Origin: Methanocorpusculum sp.
GTDB taxonomy: Archaea > Halobacteriota > Methanomicrobia > Methanomicrobiales > Methanocorpusculaceae
DNA length: 33,628 nt
Assembly (NCBI GenBank): GCA_017387505.1
Contig: JAFOFB010000016.1
Location: 1-33,628 of the forward strand
Direction of reading: 5' to 3'
Part shown: in pieces, positions 25,004-33,519 of the stretch
Numbering within the stretch: the stretch's first letter is position 1
How the letters are laid out: each line of letters starts with the position of its first letter
Made by a program: the position numbers and the translations under genes
Notes under the pieces: generated by a model
What the model saw: the letters and a program-made list of their open reading frames with translations, nothing else
Databases searched by the model: none
What the model was told of the DNA's origin: nothing

Positions 25004-26368
25004 TTAGTTCTTGAAGCTGTGAATCGGTGCCGGGATTCTTCCGCCTCTTGAGACAAACTCTGCACAGCCGAACTTGTTTACCGGCTGGATTGGTGCGTAT
25101 CCTAAGAGACCTCCAAACTCAACTGTATCTCCGACATCTTTTCCAATAACCGGGATTAAGCGGACTGCGGTTGTCTTCTGGTTAATCATACCAATGGCTG
25201 CTTCGTCTGCAATAATTCCTGCGATTGTTGTTGCCGGGGTGTTTCCTGGAACTGCAATCATATCCAGACCAACAGAACAGACAGAGGTCATTGCCTCAAG
25301 CTTTTCGAGAGTGAGTGCTCCGCGGTTTACTGCGTCAATCATTCCCTGGTCTTCACTGACCGGGATGAATGCACCGGAAAGTCCGCCAACGAAAGAGCTG
25401 GCCATAACTCCACCCTTCTTTACCTGATCGTTTAAGAGAGCAAGAGCTGCGGTAGTTCCAGGAGCTCCAACAGACTCTAATCCCATCTCCTCTAAAATTT
25501 CAGCAACACTGTCGCCGATTGCCGGAGTCGGGGCGAGGGATAAGTCAACAATTCCAAATGGAACGCCAAGACGTTCGGATGCTTCGAGTGCGACGAGCTG
25601 ACCGACACGAGTTACCTTGAATGCGGTTTTCTTGATGGTCTCACAGAGGGTCTCGAAGTTTTCTCCATGAACTTTGGTTAAGGCGTGCTTGACTACACCC
25701 GGGCCGCTGACACCAACGTTTACAACTGCATCGCCTTCGGTAACTCCGTGGAATGCTCCTGCCATGAACGGGTTGTCGTCTGGTGCGTTGCAGAAAACAA
25801 CGAGTTTTGCACATCCAAGAGAGTCACGGTCTGCGGTTTTCTCTGCAGTTTCTTTTACAATCTCACCCATTAAGCGGACTGCATCCATATTAATTCCAGT
25901 CTTGGTTGAACCGATATTTACAGAACTGCAAATTCTCTCGGTCTCAGCAAGTGCCTGCGGGATAGAGCGGATGAGGAACTCATCAGCCTGAGTCATTCCT
26001 TTGGAGACGAGTGCAGAGTATCCGCCAAGGAAGTTTACTCCGGTTTCTTCTGCGGCACGGTCTAAGGTCTTTGCGATGGTCACAAAGTCCTCAGGAGACT
26101 TGCAGGCCTGAGCTCCAACTAATGCAATAGGAGTTACAGAGATTCTTTTGTTGACGATTGGGATGCCGAACTCGAGCTCAATCTGTTCTCCGGTCTTGAC
26201 GAGATCTTTTGCAACGGTTGTAATCTTTTCGTAGATTTTACGGTTTAACTCGTCTAAGTTTGTGTCACAGCAGTCGAGAAGGCTGATGCCGAGCGTAATT
26301 GTTCTGACATCAAGCTTCTCTTCCTGAATCATGGTGTTGGTCTCATTGACCTCGAAGATATTAATCAT
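25004..26368 (-). CDS. UPF0210 / DUF711 (PFL) family protein
   Basis: A 454-residue protein of the UPF0210 family, recognisable from [33 protein letters not shown] at the N-terminus (described here by its position 1-33), the [19 protein letters not shown] stretch and [16 protein letters not shown]. The family has a pyruvate-formate-lyase-like barrel without the glycyl-radical loop; its reaction is not established. It almost always sits next to a small ACT-domain gene, as here: the ACT gene ends 8 bases upstream on the same strand. The ACT protein is therefore a likely regulatory partner that senses an amino acid. Length is normal. Confidence 0.9.
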   Translation of the reverse strand: MINIFEVNETNTMIQEEKLDVRTITLGISLLDCCDTNLDELNRKIYEKITTVAKDLVKTGEQIELEFGIPIVNKRISVTPIALVGAQACKSPEDFVTIAKTLDRAAEETGVNFLGGYSALVSKGMTQADEFLIRSIPQALAETERICSSVNIGSTKTGINMDAVRLMGEIVKETAEKTADRDSLGCAKLVVFCNAPDDNPFMAGAFHGVTEGDAVVNVGVSGPGVVKHALTKVHGENFETLCETIKKTAFKVTRVGQLVALEASERLGVPFGIVDLSLAPTPAIGDSVAEILEEMGLESVGAPGTTAALALLNDQVKKGGVMASSFVGGLSGAFIPVSEDQGMIDAVNRGALTLEKLEAMTSVCSVGLDMIAVPGNTPATTIAGIIADEAAIGMINQKTTAVRLIPVIGKDVGDTVEFGGLLGYAPIQPVNKFGCAEFVSRGGRIPAPIHSFKN

Positions 26369-26376
26369 GATTCACC

Positions 26377-26649
26377 TCAGATACGGTGCATGCGGGTGAA
26401 AATTTCTTCGCGCTGACAGCGGATGATGACACCAATCTCCTCTCCGATTTTTTCGAGTTCCTGCACCATGTCGCCAAAGGCGATGTCAGATGCGCTGGTG
26501 TCGACAATCATCATCATATTGAAGTACCCCTGAACAATGGTCTGGGAAATGTCTTCGACATTTACTTTGATGTTTGAGAGGTAGGTACAAACTTTGGCGA
26601 TGATACCAACGGTATCATGACCGACGACTGTGATAATTACTTTCTCCAT
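26377..26649 (-). CDS. ACT domain protein (UPF0237)
   Basis: A 90-residue stand-alone ACT domain: beta-1 KVIITVVGHDTVGIIAKVC, then the helix and VNVEDISQTIVQGYFNMMMIVD. The GHDTVGI loop is the ligand-binding turn of ACT domains. It is the first gene of a two-gene operon with UPF0210; 8 bases separate them. It probably dimerises and binds an amino acid, but the ligand is not known. Confidence 0.9.
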   Translation of the reverse strand: MEKVIITVVGHDTVGIIAKVCTYLSNIKVNVEDISQTIVQGYFNMMMIVDTSASDIAFGDMVQELEKIGEEIGVIIRCQREEIFTRMHRI

Positions 26650-26732
26650 AGGTTCAGCTCAAGAATTTGTGCTATATGGTTTGTCCTGTCAGGAAATATA
26701 TCTTCTGAGTAGGTTAATGAAAAAAGAGGAAT

Positions 26733-28271
26733 TTATCCAAGAATCGAATGCTTCGACTCATCCATAATCCGGACATTATCCAGGCTCCAAAGACGCATAT
26801 TGCGTGCAGTCTTTTCAATACCCAGCTCAACATCCGAATCAATATCCAAAATATACGCATCAAGCATAGGAACCTTCATACGATTAGCAGCCACAGCTCT
26901 GTGGTGACCGTCAACCACCAAAAGCCTTCCCCTGCGGCGGACAACAATTAACGGCTCAGCCAACCCTTTTTGAATCTCGTAACCTCTACCGTCCAACTCA
27001 TCCATATACACCTTATCCTGAGTTGGAATAAGCTGTCTTACAGGAACAGTCCCGCGGGACAAATGAGGAGCCAAACCATAAAGCGTCTTTAACGTATGCA
27101 TATAATCAAAAACCTTCTCCGGCGTCACACGCTCAATCTGAGACCTGATAACATCCGCATTCGTAATAAGCCCCACAAACTTCCCGTCAGAACCAACAAC
27201 AGGAAGCTTTTGAACACAGAACCGAAACATCTTACGGGCAACATCAGTCATCGACTCATCAGGCATAGTCTTCAAAATAACAGGCTGCATCAGAGGAGCA
27301 ATCTTATCCGAAGCCTTAGCCCCAACTATATCACGGGCGGCAATTAACCCAACAGCTTTACCATTCGACAAAACCGGGAAACCATCGTGGCCTGTTATTC
27401 GAATTTTAGAAATAACATCCTTTACAGTCTGCGAAGCCTCAAGACTGATAACATCGACCGTCATATACTCGTGAACAAGCTTCTTCTCAGTCGAAATAAG
27501 ACCCGGATGAGTTGGCGCAACCAGAGAACGCTCAGGAGAAGTATCCACCTTCACATCAGCCAGAGTATAGATACCCATCGAACGTGCAGTCTTTTCAAGA
27601 CCAAGTTCCATATCACGCTCAAGAGAAACCACATAAGCATCGAGCATCTCAACACCTAACTTCTGAGCAGCCACAGCCCTGTGGTGACCATCAACCAAAA
27701 TCAGGCGGTCACCGGCTGAAACAACAATAACAGGCTCGGCTAAACGCTTCTGAAGCTCATACATCCTACCGTCAAGCTCATCCTGATGAACAGCAGACTG
27801 AGTCGGATGAACCGCAGAAACCGGAACCATCTCACGCTTCAGAGTTGAGCCCACATTGTAGAGTGTTTGAAGAGCACGCTGGAAATTAAAAACCTTCTCC
27901 GGAGTTACACGCTCAATCTGAGACCTGATAACATCCAGATTAGAAATAATTCCCTTAAGCATCATATCAGAATCAACAACCGGAAGCTTCTGAATACCAG
28001 TCCTGAAAATTCTGCGTGCAACCTCAGTAACAGTCGTCGTCGGATTTGCCGTAATAGTATGACGGGTCATCCTCTGATCTGCCCGAATCTCAGGATGCTC
28101 ACCGATAATGTCTCTAGCACAGATATAACCAACAACACGTCCATCGCGAACAACCGGGAAACCATCATGTTTCGTAGTCTTAATCAGACGGATAACATCG
28201 CCTACATTCTGTGACACATCCACACTAACCACATCGTGGGTCATGTAGTTCGAGACCTGTTTCTTCTCCAT
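26733..28271 (-). CDS. tandemly duplicated CBS-CBS-ParB-like protein
   Basis: A 512-residue protein that is an internal duplication with a period of 260 residues. Each half has a CBS pair (about 5-118 and 265-378) and a ParB/sulfiredoxin-fold domain (about 150-230 and 410-490). The CBS modules share Y-M-T-x-D-V and H-D-G-F-P-V. The ParB-like domains share DELDGR-x-YE-x-QK and a VDGHHRAVAA nucleotide-type motif (DGHHR 194-198 and 454-458). CBS domains sense adenine nucleotides. The ParB fold here lacks the DNA-partition GERR form and more resembles the enzyme branch that includes ADP-dependent serine kinase; activity is unproven. A 30-bp stretch is identical in both halves (see repeat entries). 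Divergent from serS. Confidence 0.8.
   Translation of the reverse strand: MEKKQVSNYMTHDVVSVDVSQNVGDVIRLIKTTKHDGFPVVRDGRVVGYICARDIIGEHPEIRADQRMTRHTITANPTTTVTEVARRIFRTGIQKLPVVDSDMMLKGIISNLDVIRSQIERVTPEKVFNFQRALQTLYNVGSTLKREMVPVSAVHPTQSAVHQDELDGRMYELQKRLAEPVIVVSAGDRLILVDGHHRAVAAQKLGVEMLDAYVVSLERDMELGLEKTARSMGIYTLADVKVDTSPERSLVAPTHPGLISTEKKLVHEYMTVDVISLEASQTVKDVISKIRITGHDGFPVLSNGKAVGLIAARDIVGAKASDKIAPLMQPVILKTMPDESMTDVARKMFRFCVQKLPVVGSDGKFVGLITNADVIRSQIERVTPEKVFDYMHTLKTLYGLAPHLSRGTVPVRQLIPTQDKVYMDELDGRGYEIQKGLAEPLIVVRRRGRLLVVDGHHRAVAANRMKVPMLDAYILDIDSDVELGIEKTARNMRLWSLDNVRIMDESKHSILG
27127..27156. repeat. Intragenic repeat copy A (mate at 27907-27936)
   Basis: Thirty bases identical to 27907-27936, exactly 780 bp (260 codons) apart, inside the segments coding for the shared DVIRSQIERVTPEKVF. 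Synonymous sites also agree, although the surrounding duplicates have diverged. Confidence 0.8.
27907..27936. repeat. Intragenic repeat copy B (mate at 27127-27156)
   Basis: Same 30 bases as copy A at the equivalent place in the other half of the CBS-ParB gene. The DGHHR-coding parts (around 26901 and 27681) are also 780 bp apart and share GTGGTGACC. Confidence 0.8.
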
Positions 28272-28362
28272 TCCTACTCCAACTATTTGCCCCGCAGCAT
28301 AATGAATCTTCTCTTCTGTGGAAACCCTATTCTATACCAAACACACACATATATAGACAACT

Positions 28363-29640
28363 ATGCTCGATATCAAATTTGTAAGAGCCCACCCGGAAAT
28401 TATCCGTGCTGACTTAGAAAAACGTCAGGACACAGAAAAACTCGCATGGGTCGATACTGTCCTCGAACTCGATATTCTCAAGCGTGAACTCGAAGGCAAA
28501 AACAACGAGCTCAGAGCCCGGAGAAACCAGATAGCAAAAGACATCAACGCTGCCAAAAAAGCAGGCGAAGACCCGAAACCGCTCTTTGTCGAAGCAAAAG
28601 AACTCCCGGCAAAGATTAAGGAAAACGACGACAAAATGGCAGAAGCCGTCGACCAGATGAAATACTATCTGATGCGTCTTCCAAACATCCTCCACGAATC
28701 CGTACCATTCGGAAAAGACGACACCGAAAACGTTGTTGTCAAAACTGTTGGAAAACCGCGCGACTTTGGATTCGAACTGAAAAACCACGGAGAACTCGCA
28801 GCAGAAAACGGCTGGGCAGACTTCGAGCGTGCAACCAAAATCAGCGGATCCGGTTTCTACTTCCTCAAAGGAAACCTCGCAATGCTTGACTTAGCACTTC
28901 AGCGCTTTGCACTCGATACAATCATCGCAAAAGGATACACCCCGGTAATTCCGCCGTACATGATTAACCGCAAATCCTACGAAGAAGTAACCGACCTTGC
29001 AGACTTCGAAAAAGTCATGTACAAGATTGAAGATGACGACGCATACTTAATCGCAACCGCAGAACACCCGATGGCTGCAATGTATCAGGACGAAATCTTC
29101 GAAGAAAAGGACTTACCGCTCAAGATGGTCGGTGTCTCCCCGTGCTTTAGAAGAGAAATTGGAGCACACGGTCTTGACTCCCGCGGTCTCTTCCGTGTCC
29201 ACCAGTTCACCAAGATTGAACAGTTCATCTACTGTATGCCGGAAGACTCCTGGAAATACCACGAAGAACTCCTCGCAAACGCAGAAGAAATCTTCACCAA
29301 ACTCGAACTCCCATACCATGTTGTAAACATCTGTACCGGAGACATCGGAACCGTTGCCGCAAAGAAATACGATATCGAAGCATGGATGCCAAGAGACAAC
29401 GAATACCGCGAAGTTGTTTCCTGCTCCAACTGTACTGCATACCAGGCATGCCGCTTAAACATCCGTGTCCGCGATGCACACGACTTCGAATCCAAACAGT
29501 GGCTCCACACCTTAAACTCCACAGCAGTTGCAACATCCAGAGCACTTCGCTGCATCCTTGAAAACTACCAGCTAGAAGACGGAAGAGTTGAAGTTCCAAA
29601 AGTACTCCAGCCGTACATGAACGGTTTAGAGTATCTCTAA
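28363..29640 (+). CDS. serS: seryl-tRNA synthetase, bacterial-type class II
   Basis: A 425-residue SerRS charging tRNA-Ser. The N-terminal coiled-coil arm (about 25-105) is Lys/Glu-rich. The catalytic core has motif 2 (VSPCFRREIGAHGLDSRGLF, with RVHQFTKIEQF after it) and motif 3 with serine-site residues (DIEAWMP, CSNCTAYQACRLNIR, HTLNSTAVATSRAL). The arm identifies the common SerRS rather than the rare methanogen-type enzyme found in Methanococcus and Methanosarcina. The start ATG at 28363 gives MLDIKFVRAHPE, the standard opening. Transcribed alone, divergent from the CBS-ParB gene, and ended by a nine-T tract. Confidence 0.97.
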   Translation: MLDIKFVRAHPEIIRADLEKRQDTEKLAWVDTVLELDILKRELEGKNNELRARRNQIAKDINAAKKAGEDPKPLFVEAKELPAKIKENDDKMAEAVDQMKYYLMRLPNILHESVPFGKDDTENVVVKTVGKPRDFGFELKNHGELAAENGWADFERATKISGSGFYFLKGNLAMLDLALQRFALDTIIAKGYTPVIPPYMINRKSYEEVTDLADFEKVMYKIEDDDAYLIATAEHPMAAMYQDEIFEEKDLPLKMVGVSPCFRREIGAHGLDSRGLFRVHQFTKIEQFIYCMPEDSWKYHEELLANAEEIFTKLELPYHVVNICTGDIGTVAAKKYDIEAWMPRDNEYREVVSCSNCTAYQACRLNIRVRDAHDFESKQWLHTLNSTAVATSRALRCILENYQLEDGRVEVPKVLQPYMNGLEYL

Positions 29641-29643
29641 ATC

Positions 29644-29652
29644 TTTTTTTTT
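29644..29652 (+). terminator. T-tract terminator after serS
   Basis: Nine consecutive T three bases after the serS stop, typical of archaeal factor-independent termination. No strong stem precedes it. Confidence 0.55.
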
Positions 29653-29689
29653 AATAATTTAAAACGAAAAATAGTATTAATCCCTGATT

Positions 29690-30883
29690 TTACTCAGAGA
29701 TGTAATTATCAAAGTAACCCTGAATCAGAACGATTGGAGTTCCTTTGTCGCCGCTTCCGGAAGTTAAGTCACATAAAGAACCGATTAAATCAGTAAGTCT
29801 TCTTGGAGTTGTACCCTGAGAAGCCATTGAACCGGTTAAATTGTCTTTCTTCGAGCGGATGGAGTCTTTAATTGCTGCTTTTAGTTCCTCGCCTTCGAGG
29901 TTTGCAAAGTCATTGTCAGCTAAGTATTTCAGTTTAAGCTCATTCGGCTGACCGGAAAGTCCTGCGGTGTATCCCGGAGAAACTACAGGATCTGCAAGTT
30001 CCCAGATCTTTCCCATCGGATCCTTGAATGCTCCGTCACCGTAAACCATAACCTCAACAACCTTTCCGGTTTTGTCAAGAATTACCTGCTGAACAGCTTC
30101 AACAAACGGCTGACAGTTTCTTGGGAACAGCTTCAGTTTATCCTCGGTTGCCTTGTTTGAACCAAGCAGACCATACTGGTCGTTGTATCCGCTTCCGTCA
30201 ATAGATGCGGTCATGATGTCATCAAGACCTAAGACAATCTCTGCTCCTGCGGCCTTTAAGAGACGCTTTGTTCTCTCGCGGGTGTGGATATCACAGGTTA
30301 AGACACGCTTTGCATACGGAAGAACCGCGCGGCAGTCATTTGCGAAGATAACCTCTACTTCTGCCCCGCATCCGCGGATTAAATCAGAGTAGTAATCGAT
30401 ATAATCGACACCGGTGAACGGGTGCAGACAGCATCCGAATAACTCGCGGTACTTCTCAAGTGTTAAAACATCAGAAAACGGGTTAATTCCCTTCTCATCA
30501 AGCTGGTCCCAGGAGATAAGGTGGTTTCCAACCTCATCGGACGGGTAGGACAGCATGAGAACAACCTTTTTAGCACCCATTGCAATACCGCGCAGGCAGA
30601 TTGCAAAACGGTTGCGGGAAAGAATTGGGAAAATAACACCGATAGTCTCCCCGCCCAGTTTTGCGCGGACGTCGGATGCAATATCTTCAACGGTTGCATA
30701 GTTGTTCTGAGCGCGGGCAACAACAGCCTCGGTGACAGCAACAACATCATGATCCTGCAGGGAAAAGCCCTCGGATTCTGCAGCAAGGAAAACTGAGTCC
30801 GTTACAATCTTCGTCAGGTCATCCCCGCTTCTGATAATTGGAGCGCGGATACCACGAACAACGGTTCCTACCATTCTTTCCAT
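29690..30883 (-). CDS. CofE-like (F420-0:L-glutamate ligase family) protein, long form
   Basis: A 397-residue protein whose N-terminal half (about 1-190) matches the CofE fold, with RGIRAPIIRSGDDL and LQDHDVVAVTEAVVARAQNNY as its characteristic opening. CofE itself, which adds glutamates to F420-0, is about 250 residues; this longer family has an extra C-terminal ~150 residues (GYGDGAFKDP-like VYGDGAFKDPMGKIW, and TPRRLTDLIGSLCDL) and its reaction is not established, so I do not name it cofE. The start is ATG 30883, because GGAG lies 11 bases upstream; an in-frame ATG at 30949 would add 22 residues across that site. Convergent with serS, divergent from asd. Confidence 0.75.
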   Translation of the reverse strand: MERMVGTVVRGIRAPIIRSGDDLTKIVTDSVFLAAESEGFSLQDHDVVAVTEAVVARAQNNYATVEDIASDVRAKLGGETIGVIFPILSRNRFAICLRGIAMGAKKVVLMLSYPSDEVGNHLISWDQLDEKGINPFSDVLTLEKYRELFGCCLHPFTGVDYIDYYSDLIRGCGAEVEVIFANDCRAVLPYAKRVLTCDIHTRERTKRLLKAAGAEIVLGLDDIMTASIDGSGYNDQYGLLGSNKATEDKLKLFPRNCQPFVEAVQQVILDKTGKVVEVMVYGDGAFKDPMGKIWELADPVVSPGYTAGLSGQPNELKLKYLADNDFANLEGEELKAAIKDSIRSKKDNLTGSMASQGTTPRRLTDLIGSLCDLTSGSGDKGTPIVLIQGYFDNYISE

Positions 30884-30964
30884 TTTGTAAAAATCTCCTA
30901 CTAACGTATGTAAATAATCACGTTTAAAGATTACCGACTGTAACATCATGCAGGACTTTGGAGA

Positions 30965-30972
30965 CTATAAAA
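30965..30972 (+). promoter_or_regulatory. TATA box of asd-alba-transporter
   Basis: CTATAAAA, 48 bases before the asd ATG, preceded by purines (GAGA). The expected transcription start near 30993 leaves a leader of about 20 bases. No convincing ribosome site precedes the ATG. Confidence 0.5.
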
Positions 30973-31012
30973 CACATCTCCTTATTATGAGTGAGAACCA
31001 ATATATTCCCTC

Positions 31013-32026
31013 ATGATTAACGTAGGTGTTCTTGGTGCTACAGGAGCCGTCGGACAGCGTTTTGTCCAGCTCCTCGCAAACCACCCATGGTTCAATTTAA
31101 CCACGCTTACAGCATCGGAGCGTTCTGCCGGAAAGACATACGGCTCTGTTGTCAACTGGCGTCTTGATTCCCCGTTCCCGGAATCCGTCGGCGAGTTAGT
31201 CGTTTCCCCGACGACTGTTGATGCAGTAAAGGACTGTGACATTGTCTTTTCTGCAATGCCGGCAGATATCGCAACCAAGCTTGAATCAGATATCGCAGAT
31301 GCAGGTGTTGGAGTATGCAGTAACGCAAGCTCTCACAGAATGACCGAAGATGTCCCGTTAATGATTGCAGAGGTCAACCCTGAGCATGCAGCATTAATCG
31401 ATGTTCAGAGAGAGAAGCGTGACGGATTTATTGTAACCAACCCGAACTGCTCCACCATTATGCTCGCAACTGCATTAGCTCCGCTTAGAAAGTTCGAGTT
31501 TACCAATATCAATGTAGCAACTATGCAGGCAATCTCCGGAGCAGGTTTTGACGGCGTTCCGGCATTTGGAATCTACGACAATGTTATCCCCTACATTGGC
31601 GGAGAAGAAGAGAAGATGGCACGCGAGGCAAACAAGATTCTCGGAACTTTTGAGAATGGAAAAATCACCGGAGCTCCGTTTACAGTATCCGCATCCTGCA
31701 ACCGTGTCCCTGTCATCGACGGACATACCTTAAACGTCTGGATTGATGTCAAGGCTTCTGTTGATGAGGTCATTGATGCATTCAAGACCTGGGAAGCACC
31801 GTTTAAGGGACTTCCAACCCAGCCGGAGAAGAGTGTCTTATACTTAGACGATGACAACCGCCCGCAGCCGCGCCTTGACAGAAACAGAGGAAACGGAATG
31901 ACCGTATCTGTCGGACGTGTTAGAGAAGGCATCCGTTTCGTTGCAATGGGTCACAACACCATCCGCGGAGCGGCAGGCGCATCCGTTCTCAACGCTGAAC
32001 TCCTGCACACCTTAAAATACATCTGA
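31013..32026 (+). CDS. asd: aspartate-semialdehyde dehydrogenase
   Basis: A 337-residue ASADH of the archaeal/fungal type, producing aspartate semialdehyde for Lys, Met and Thr synthesis. [18 protein letters not shown] (4-21) is the NADP fold; Cys146 in [10 protein letters not shown] is the nucleophile; [17 protein letters not shown] carries the substrate and catalytic His region. Full length. It begins an apparent operon: alba follows 5 bases after its stop and the transporter 8 bases after alba. Confidence 0.95.
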   Translation: MINVGVLGATGAVGQRFVQLLANHPWFNLTTLTASERSAGKTYGSVVNWRLDSPFPESVGELVVSPTTVDAVKDCDIVFSAMPADIATKLESDIADAGVGVCSNASSHRMTEDVPLMIAEVNPEHAALIDVQREKRDGFIVTNPNCSTIMLATALAPLRKFEFTNINVATMQAISGAGFDGVPAFGIYDNVIPYIGGEEEKMAREANKILGTFENGKITGAPFTVSASCNRVPVIDGHTLNVWIDVKASVDEVIDAFKTWEAPFKGLPTQPEKSVLYLDDDNRPQPRLDRNRGNGMTVSVGRVREGIRFVAMGHNTIRGAAGASVLNAELLHTLKYI

Positions 32027-32031
32027 GTCTC

Positions 32032-32298
32032 ATGCAGGATAACATCATCTTTGTCGGAACCAAGCCGGTTATGAACTACTGTCTGGCTGTTGTAACACAG
32101 TTCAACAGCGGGGCTGATGAGGTTATCATTAAGGCACGCGGCAAGTCAATTGTTCGTGCAGTAGATACCGCAGAGATTGTAACCAGGCAGTTCTTATCTG
32201 ATGTGGTAAAGAAGAATGTGTCCATCTCGACAGATTCAGTTGAGACTGACGAGGGAACAACAAACGTTTCATCCATCGAGATCATTCTCGGACACTAA
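32032..32298 (+). CDS. albA: DNA/RNA-binding protein Alba
   Basis: An 88-residue Alba chromatin protein. [20 protein letters not shown] and [21 protein letters not shown] give the beta1-alpha1 and beta2-alpha2 units; Lys11 in GTKPVMNY corresponds to the acetylatable Sac10b Lys16, and the GKSI loop binds nucleic acid. It packages DNA or binds RNA as a dimer. Located between asd and a transporter, probably cotranscribed. Confidence 0.93.
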   Translation: MQDNIIFVGTKPVMNYCLAVVTQFNSGADEVIIKARGKSIVRAVDTAEIVTRQFLSDVVKKNVSISTDSVETDEGTTNVSSIEIILGH

Positions 32299-32306
32299 CT
32301 TTTTTT

Positions 32307-33368
32307 ATGAATCTGACCGCGGTTGGAATCTTAGCAGTTGTTTTTTTACTGATTATGGTCCGCCGTGTTGGAAAGTTCCGCCTTCCAATCTGGGGAATTA
32401 TGACTGCGGGGGCGGTTTTTGCTTTAGTTCTGCAGACGATATCTATACCATCGGCAGTTTCTGCGGTTCAATTGGATGTTATTGCTTTTCTTTTCGGGAT
32501 GTTTGTGTTCGGGGCGGCTCTGGATAAGTCAGGGCTTCTTCACAGTATTGTTCTAAAGGGTTTTACGAAAGCGAATAACAAGCGGCAGGTTATGCTGATT
32601 TTTATGCTGACAACAGCGGTTGCTTCAGCCCTTTTCATGAATGATACGGTGGCTGTAATTGGTGCTCCGATTGCCCTGTTTTGTGCGGTAAGGTTTGGGA
32701 TTCCTGCAGTTCGTATGCTTCTTGCTCTCTGTTTTGCGGTAACGTTTGGAAGTGCGGCAACTCCGATTGGAAATCCGCAGAATCTTTTGATTGCGCTTTC
32801 AGGAGTTCCTGATGCTTTTGTGACGTTTGCAGTATATCTTGTTGTGCCGTCAGTGCTTTGTCTGATTTTATCCTACTTCATTCTCGCCCGCGGAATCTCG
32901 GCAGACGCAGTTGTTATGGATAAGCTAGAGGGTGTTTTTGATGAGAGGCTTTCTAAAATCTGCATGGTTAGTTTTGCTTTGATTCTTTTCGCTGTTGCGG
33001 CAAGGATTGCCTGTTCATTTTTCGGATACGAGGTTTCGTTTATCTGGATTGCGGCAGCAGGGGCAGTTCCTCTTCTTCTGTTCTCTTCGAAGCGTTTTGA
33101 GCTTTTGAAGGCTGTTGATTACCGAACTCTGATCTTCTTTGTGTCGATGTTTATCTTGATGGAAGCGGTCTTTGAAAGCGGTGTTTTACAGGTTCTGCTT
33201 CCGGAAAGTCTGACTGTTTCGATTCCTGTTATGGTGACAGCAGGTTGTCATTTATTCGGTTTGGATATGGGCTGTCGGCATTTTATAGCCGGATTTTTGG
33301 ATTGTTTTCTGTGTTTTCTGCTTGATGTATATTCTCAGAATATTTTATCATCTCCTATGACATATTGA
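32307..33368 (+). CDS. SLC13/ArsB-like ion transporter, C-terminus probably truncated or disrupted
   Basis: A 353-residue integral membrane protein of the CitT/ArsB-like permease superfamily. About nine to ten hydrophobic helices are visible. Helix-loop motifs include FLFGMFVFGAALDKSGLL, FMNDTVAVIGAPIAL and TPIGNPQNLLIALSGVP; the last is the first SNP/GNPQ-type substrate-site repeat. Relatives end with a second such repeat (LSQ...SNVP and later GAASN). Here residues ~308-340 are Cys-rich and not typical, and the protein stops soon after YSQNILSSPMTY, lacking the last ~60-80 residues. This suggests decay or frame damage in the last 150 bases. The 3' end overlaps a minus-strand ORF by 14 bases. 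The substrate (anion, citrate, arsenite or Na+/H+) is unresolved. Confidence 0.7.
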   Translation: MNLTAVGILAVVFLLIMVRRVGKFRLPIWGIMTAGAVFALVLQTISIPSAVSAVQLDVIAFLFGMFVFGAALDKSGLLHSIVLKGFTKANNKRQVMLIFMLTTAVASALFMNDTVAVIGAPIALFCAVRFGIPAVRMLLALCFAVTFGSAATPIGNPQNLLIALSGVPDAFVTFAVYLVVPSVLCLILSYFILARGISADAVVMDKLEGVFDERLSKICMVSFALILFAVAARIACSFFGYEVSFIWIAAAGAVPLLLFSSKRFELLKAVDYRTLIFFVSMFILMEAVFESGVLQVLLPESLTVSIPVMVTAGCHLFGLDMGCRHFIAGFLDCFLCFLLDVYSQNILSSPMTY

Positions 33369-33519
33369 TTATTTGGAGGCTGGATTCAAACGCATCAAAA
33401 TATTTCCAGTTCTCCGCAATATACGGGAGCAGTGGTTTTTGGATTGTTTTCCACTGCTCCCCGGTATTAATTCTGTTTTTGTAAATTAGTACCAGTGCTT
33501 CATCGGCAAACCACCGCAT
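33355..33519 (-). CDS. small hypothetical protein, 54 residues
   Basis: A minus-strand frame of 54 codons from ATG 33519 to TAG 33355. The peptide looks protein-like: Trp-, Tyr- and Lys-rich, starting MRWFADEALVLIYK and ending FESSLQIINMS, with a mid-segment TGEQWKTIQKPLLPYIAENW. It overlaps the end of the frame upstream on the same strand by 20 bases and the transporter end by 14 bases on the other strand. A GGAG lies 15 bases before the ATG. No family recognised; it may be the second half of a frameshifted gene or a coupled cistron. Confidence 0.4.
   Translation of the reverse strand: MRWFADEALVLIYKNRINTGEQWKTIQKPLLPYIAENWKYFDAFESSLQIINMS

Noticed and set aside
29690-30883. Naming this gene cofE
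   Set aside because: It is about 150 residues longer than true CofE and belongs to a long CofE-like family without a proven reaction.
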